Assembly: GCA_015489415.1 (NCBI GenBank)
Contig: WFZT01000246.1
Location: 1-40,749 of the forward strand
DNA: 40,749 nucleotides
Direction: 5' to 3'
Origin: Caldifarciminota bacterium
GTDB lineage: Bacteria > Hydrothermota > Hydrothermia > B15-G9 > WFZT01
Each line of letters starts with the position of its first letter. Within the stretch, counting starts at the first letter, position 1. The position numbers and the translations under genes are program-made. Positions 38,766 through 40,749 of the stretch are shown piece by piece. The notes under the pieces are model-generated. The model saw nothing but the letters and a program-made list of their open reading frames with translations, had not been told where the DNA came from and searched no databases.

Positions 38766-40322
38766 GTGGCGAGACTGTTCGAATATCAGGGAAAAGAGAT
38801 TTTAAGACAGGTAGGAATCAAAACTCCGAGAGGCAAGGTTGTAAAAACACCGGAAGAAGCTCTTGATGCTTTCGAGGAAATCGGTGGTCCTGTGGTAATT
38901 AAGATTCAGGTATGGACCACAGGTAGAGCGGGAATCGGCGGAGTGAGATTTGCAGATACAGCAGAAGAAGTTAAATCTATTGCCGGAGAGTTGCTGGGTC
39001 TCAAAGTTGGAGAGTTTGAAGTCAATGAGCTGCTTGTTGAGGAAAAACTGGATATCGAGAGGGAATTTTTCGCCGGGATTGTTATTAATGACGCAGATAA
39101 GTCACCGGTGGTGATCTTTAGCTCCGTTGGAGGCACCGGCATTGAAGAAATAGCCCGTGAACATCCAGATAAGGTAGCAAGCCACACAGTTGATGTGGTA
39201 AGAGGGTTTCATTCATATCATGGTAGAGAACTCGCCAAAAGGGCTGGGATCAATGGCAAACTAATCGTCAAAGTTGGAAATGTGCTGGCCAATCTTTATA
39301 GGGCCATGAAGCTTTATGATGCAAGGTCTGTGGAAATCAATCCTCTGGTATTGACAAAAGATGGAGAACTTTATGCAGCTGACTGTCATATAGTCGTGGA
39401 CGATTACGCAGTTTATAGACACCCCGAATTAGGAATAGAGATTGCGAGAGAATTTTCACGCCCGGCAACTGAACTTGAGAAAATTGCGTATAAGGTAGAA
39501 AAGGATGACTACAGGGGCACTTTCTATTTCTTCCAGATGGTTAAGGACGTTCCACCTGATGGAAAGCACATAGGCTTTCACGGTGCCGGAGGTGGTGGCT
39601 CTATGATGTCCATGGATGCTGTCTTAAAGGCAGGTTTCAAACCTGCAAATTTCACCGATACCAGTGGAAATCCACCTGCATCAAAGGTTTACAGGGCAGC
39701 AATGATTATTCTCTCCCAGCCCAATATAGTCGGATATTTTGCCTCAGGTTCAGGAGTTGCTTCACAGGAGCAGGTCAACTCAGCTCGTGGTTTTGTAAAA
39801 GCATTCCTTGAAGATGATCTGGATATCCCGGCTGTCCTGAGACTCGGGGGAAACCTCGAAGAGAAGGCCATAGAGATACTTGAAACGTATTTAGAAGACC
39901 TGCCTGTTAAAGTTGAAGGATATGGTAAAGACGATTCCGCAGATTTTTGTGCAGAACGGCTTAAGGCACTTGTCAAAGAAAATGGGAGGAAGTTACATCA
40001 AGTAAGGCCGTTAAAAGAATTTGTTCCACCTGAGAACTCATACAAGATAGAGACACTGACGGGAAGTATTTACATTGACCACGAAGCATGTAACAAATGT
40101 GAATCCAAGGCATGTATTCCTGCCTGTCCCAAAGATGTACTCAAACTGGAAAATGGTGTTCCCGTACTAAACCTCGATCCTGAGGAGGTAAAGAAGGGTA
40201 AATGCACAGAATGTCTTGCCTGCGAAATAGCCTGTAAATTTGAAGGAAAAGGTGCTCTTTACATCCATTTACCAATTCCGGGGTTAAAAGAATACAGGGA
40301 GAAAATCTCGAGGGAATCTTAA
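38766..40322 (+). CDS. Succinyl-CoA synthetase beta-like ATP-grasp protein fused to a 4Fe-4S ferredoxin domain
   Basis: Residues 1 to about 400 of 518 form an ADP-forming acyl-CoA synthetase beta subunit. The ATP-grasp start is FEYQGKEILRQVGIKTPRG, with KIQVWTTGRAGIGGVRFADTAEE, LVEEKLDIEREFFAGIVIND and VEINPLVL. The ligase domain has HGAGGGGSMMSMDAVLKAGFKPANFTDTSGNP. From about 435 a ferredoxin domain is fused, with CNKCESKACIPACP and CTECLACEIAC, eight Cys suited to two 4Fe-4S clusters. The phosphohistidine alpha subunit is not next to it: the gene upstream is divergent and the one downstream convergent. GTG at 38766 is preferred over GTG at 38760 for ribosome-site spacing. The stop overlaps that of the convergent BY-kinase gene. 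Confidence 0.85.
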   Translation: MARLFEYQGKEILRQVGIKTPRGKVVKTPEEALDAFEEIGGPVVIKIQVWTTGRAGIGGVRFADTAEEVKSIAGELLGLKVGEFEVNELLVEEKLDIEREFFAGIVINDADKSPVVIFSSVGGTGIEEIAREHPDKVASHTVDVVRGFHSYHGRELAKRAGINGKLIVKVGNVLANLYRAMKLYDARSVEINPLVLTKDGELYAADCHIVVDDYAVYRHPELGIEIAREFSRPATELEKIAYKVEKDDYRGTFYFFQMVKDVPPDGKHIGFHGAGGGGSMMSMDAVLKAGFKPANFTDTSGNPPASKVYRAAMIILSQPNIVGYFASGSGVASQEQVNSARGFVKAFLEDDLDIPAVLRLGGNLEEKAIEILETYLEDLPVKVEGYGKDDSADFCAERLKALVKENGRKLHQVRPLKEFVPPENSYKIETLTGSIYIDHEACNKCESKACIPACPKDVLKLENGVPVLNLDPEEVKKGKCTECLACEIACKFEGKGALYIHLPIPGLKEYREKISRES

Positions 40323-40749
40323 CCTTTTCTCTGGAATAATTTACGAAGGCTCCAGCGACTGTGCCCGTTGGTCCGGTGGTAATACGAATAGTAGTATCTT
40401 TTATACTCCCTGTAGCGGTAACCTGAGGCATTAATTGAGAAGAAGTTTAAAACTATTCCAAGGACCTTTGCATCAACTCTTTCAAATAATTCGATAGACC
40501 TTTTAAGCATTTTTGTGCTTGTCCATCTGTGTCTTGCCACAAGGATCACGCCATCCACAAGGGTACTGAGCTCTATTGAATCCGTAACGGGCATAAGTGG
40601 GGCACTGTCTATCACCACATACTCATACCTCCCCCTCATCTCCTCTATCACCCTCCTCATCCTCACACTTCCCAATAACTCCGATGGATTCGGCGGTATA
40701 TGCCCACTCACCAAAACATCCAACCCCTCCACCTCACTCCCCCTTATCA
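40319..40749 (-). CDS. Bacterial tyrosine kinase (CpsD/CapB type), C-terminal part (cut by window edge)
   Basis: The frame is open to the window edge, so the gene continues beyond it. The visible ~142 residues contain LDVLVSGHIPPNPSELLGSVRMRRVIEEM, YEYVVIDSAPLMPVTDSIELSTLVDGVILVARHRWTS (Walker B, DSAP) and AKVLGIVLNFFS. The protein ends in a Tyr-rich tail (YRYREYKRYYYSYYH), the autophosphorylation cluster of BY-kinases. These proteins control exopolysaccharide chain length and export together with a Wzc/CapA-like membrane partner, which may precede it outside the window. The stop codon shares the palindrome TTAA with the stop of the convergent gene. Confidence 0.9.
   Translation of the reverse strand, partial: IRGSEVEGLDVLVSGHIPPNPSELLGSVRMRRVIEEMRGRYEYVVIDSAPLMPVTDSIELSTLVDGVILVARHRWTSTKMLKRSIELFERVDAKVLGIVLNFFSINASGYRYREYKRYYYSYYHRTNGHSRWSLRKLFQRKG

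Overview
The window looks like a chromosomal segment from an uncultured diderm (outer-membrane) bacterium related to the FCB-type lineages (for example WOR-3/Hydrothermae/Calditrichota-like candidate phyla). The hints are a PorV-like barrel, a TonB receptor with a carboxypeptidase-regulatory-like N-terminus, a type-IX-secretion-like C-terminal domain, an Omp85-type barrel fused to a protease, ThyX instead of ThyA, and many very tightly packed operons. The placement is an inference from gene content only. No rRNA or tRNA gene was seen.

Layout. (1) 1-3986, minus: enoyl-CoA hydratase family protein, biotin carboxylase, biotin carrier protein, a small membrane protein and the 5' part of mutS. (2) 3987-4512: repeat-rich intergenic region and two divergent promoters. 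(3) 4513-8959, plus: TonB receptor, PorV-like barrel and propeller lipoprotein. (4) 8960-11709: SPW-repeat membrane protein, ArsR-type regulator and SlyD-type isomerase, set among palindromic mobile elements. (5) 11710-19918: a plus-strand NUDIX gene converging on a seven-gene minus operon (M23 peptidase, protease/propeller/barrel fusion, yajC, def, fmt, second M23 peptidase, amidohydrolase). (6) 20321-23359: GH38 alpha-mannosidase. (7) 23480-25726: octahaem cytochrome c of the tetrathionate-reductase family with a cytochrome b. (8) 25812-30319: P-loop kinase, flippase-like protein, birA, coaX, thyX and a small exported protein. (9) 30583-32193: AT-richer XRE / ImmA-IrrE metallopeptidase / PIN-like cassette. 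(10) 32234-38589, minus: TlpA-like thioredoxin, two exported thioredoxin-like (Omp28-related) proteins, an outer-membrane barrel and a membrane-anchored GltD-like flavoprotein. (11) 38766-40322: succinyl-CoA-synthetase-beta-like protein fused to a ferredoxin domain. (12) 40319-40749: C-terminal part of a BY-kinase.

Most striking signal. The intergenic regions carry a family of about 110-125 bp non-coding, hairpin-centred elements. They have inverted ends related to GAGCCTGTTCGAAAA and 8-11 bp direct repeats at their borders, so they look like MITEs. Copies lie at 9122-9245, 10827-10948, 11324-11664 and 19977-20088, with older or reduced ones at 4041-4374, about 11130-11240, 26574 onwards and 30440-30503. 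In several cases the flanking repeat directly abuts the -35 hexamer of the neighbouring promoter. One copy is itself split by a second, different 220-bp element (11341-11560) with its own inverted ends and a 10-bp target duplication.

Regulation. Recognisable sigma70-type promoters with 17-bp spacers precede many operons. At several genes the -10 box lies only 6-8 nt before the start codon, which suggests leaderless mRNAs. An inverted repeat before the SPW/arsR pair and a 20-bp palindrome over the M23 promoter are candidate operators.
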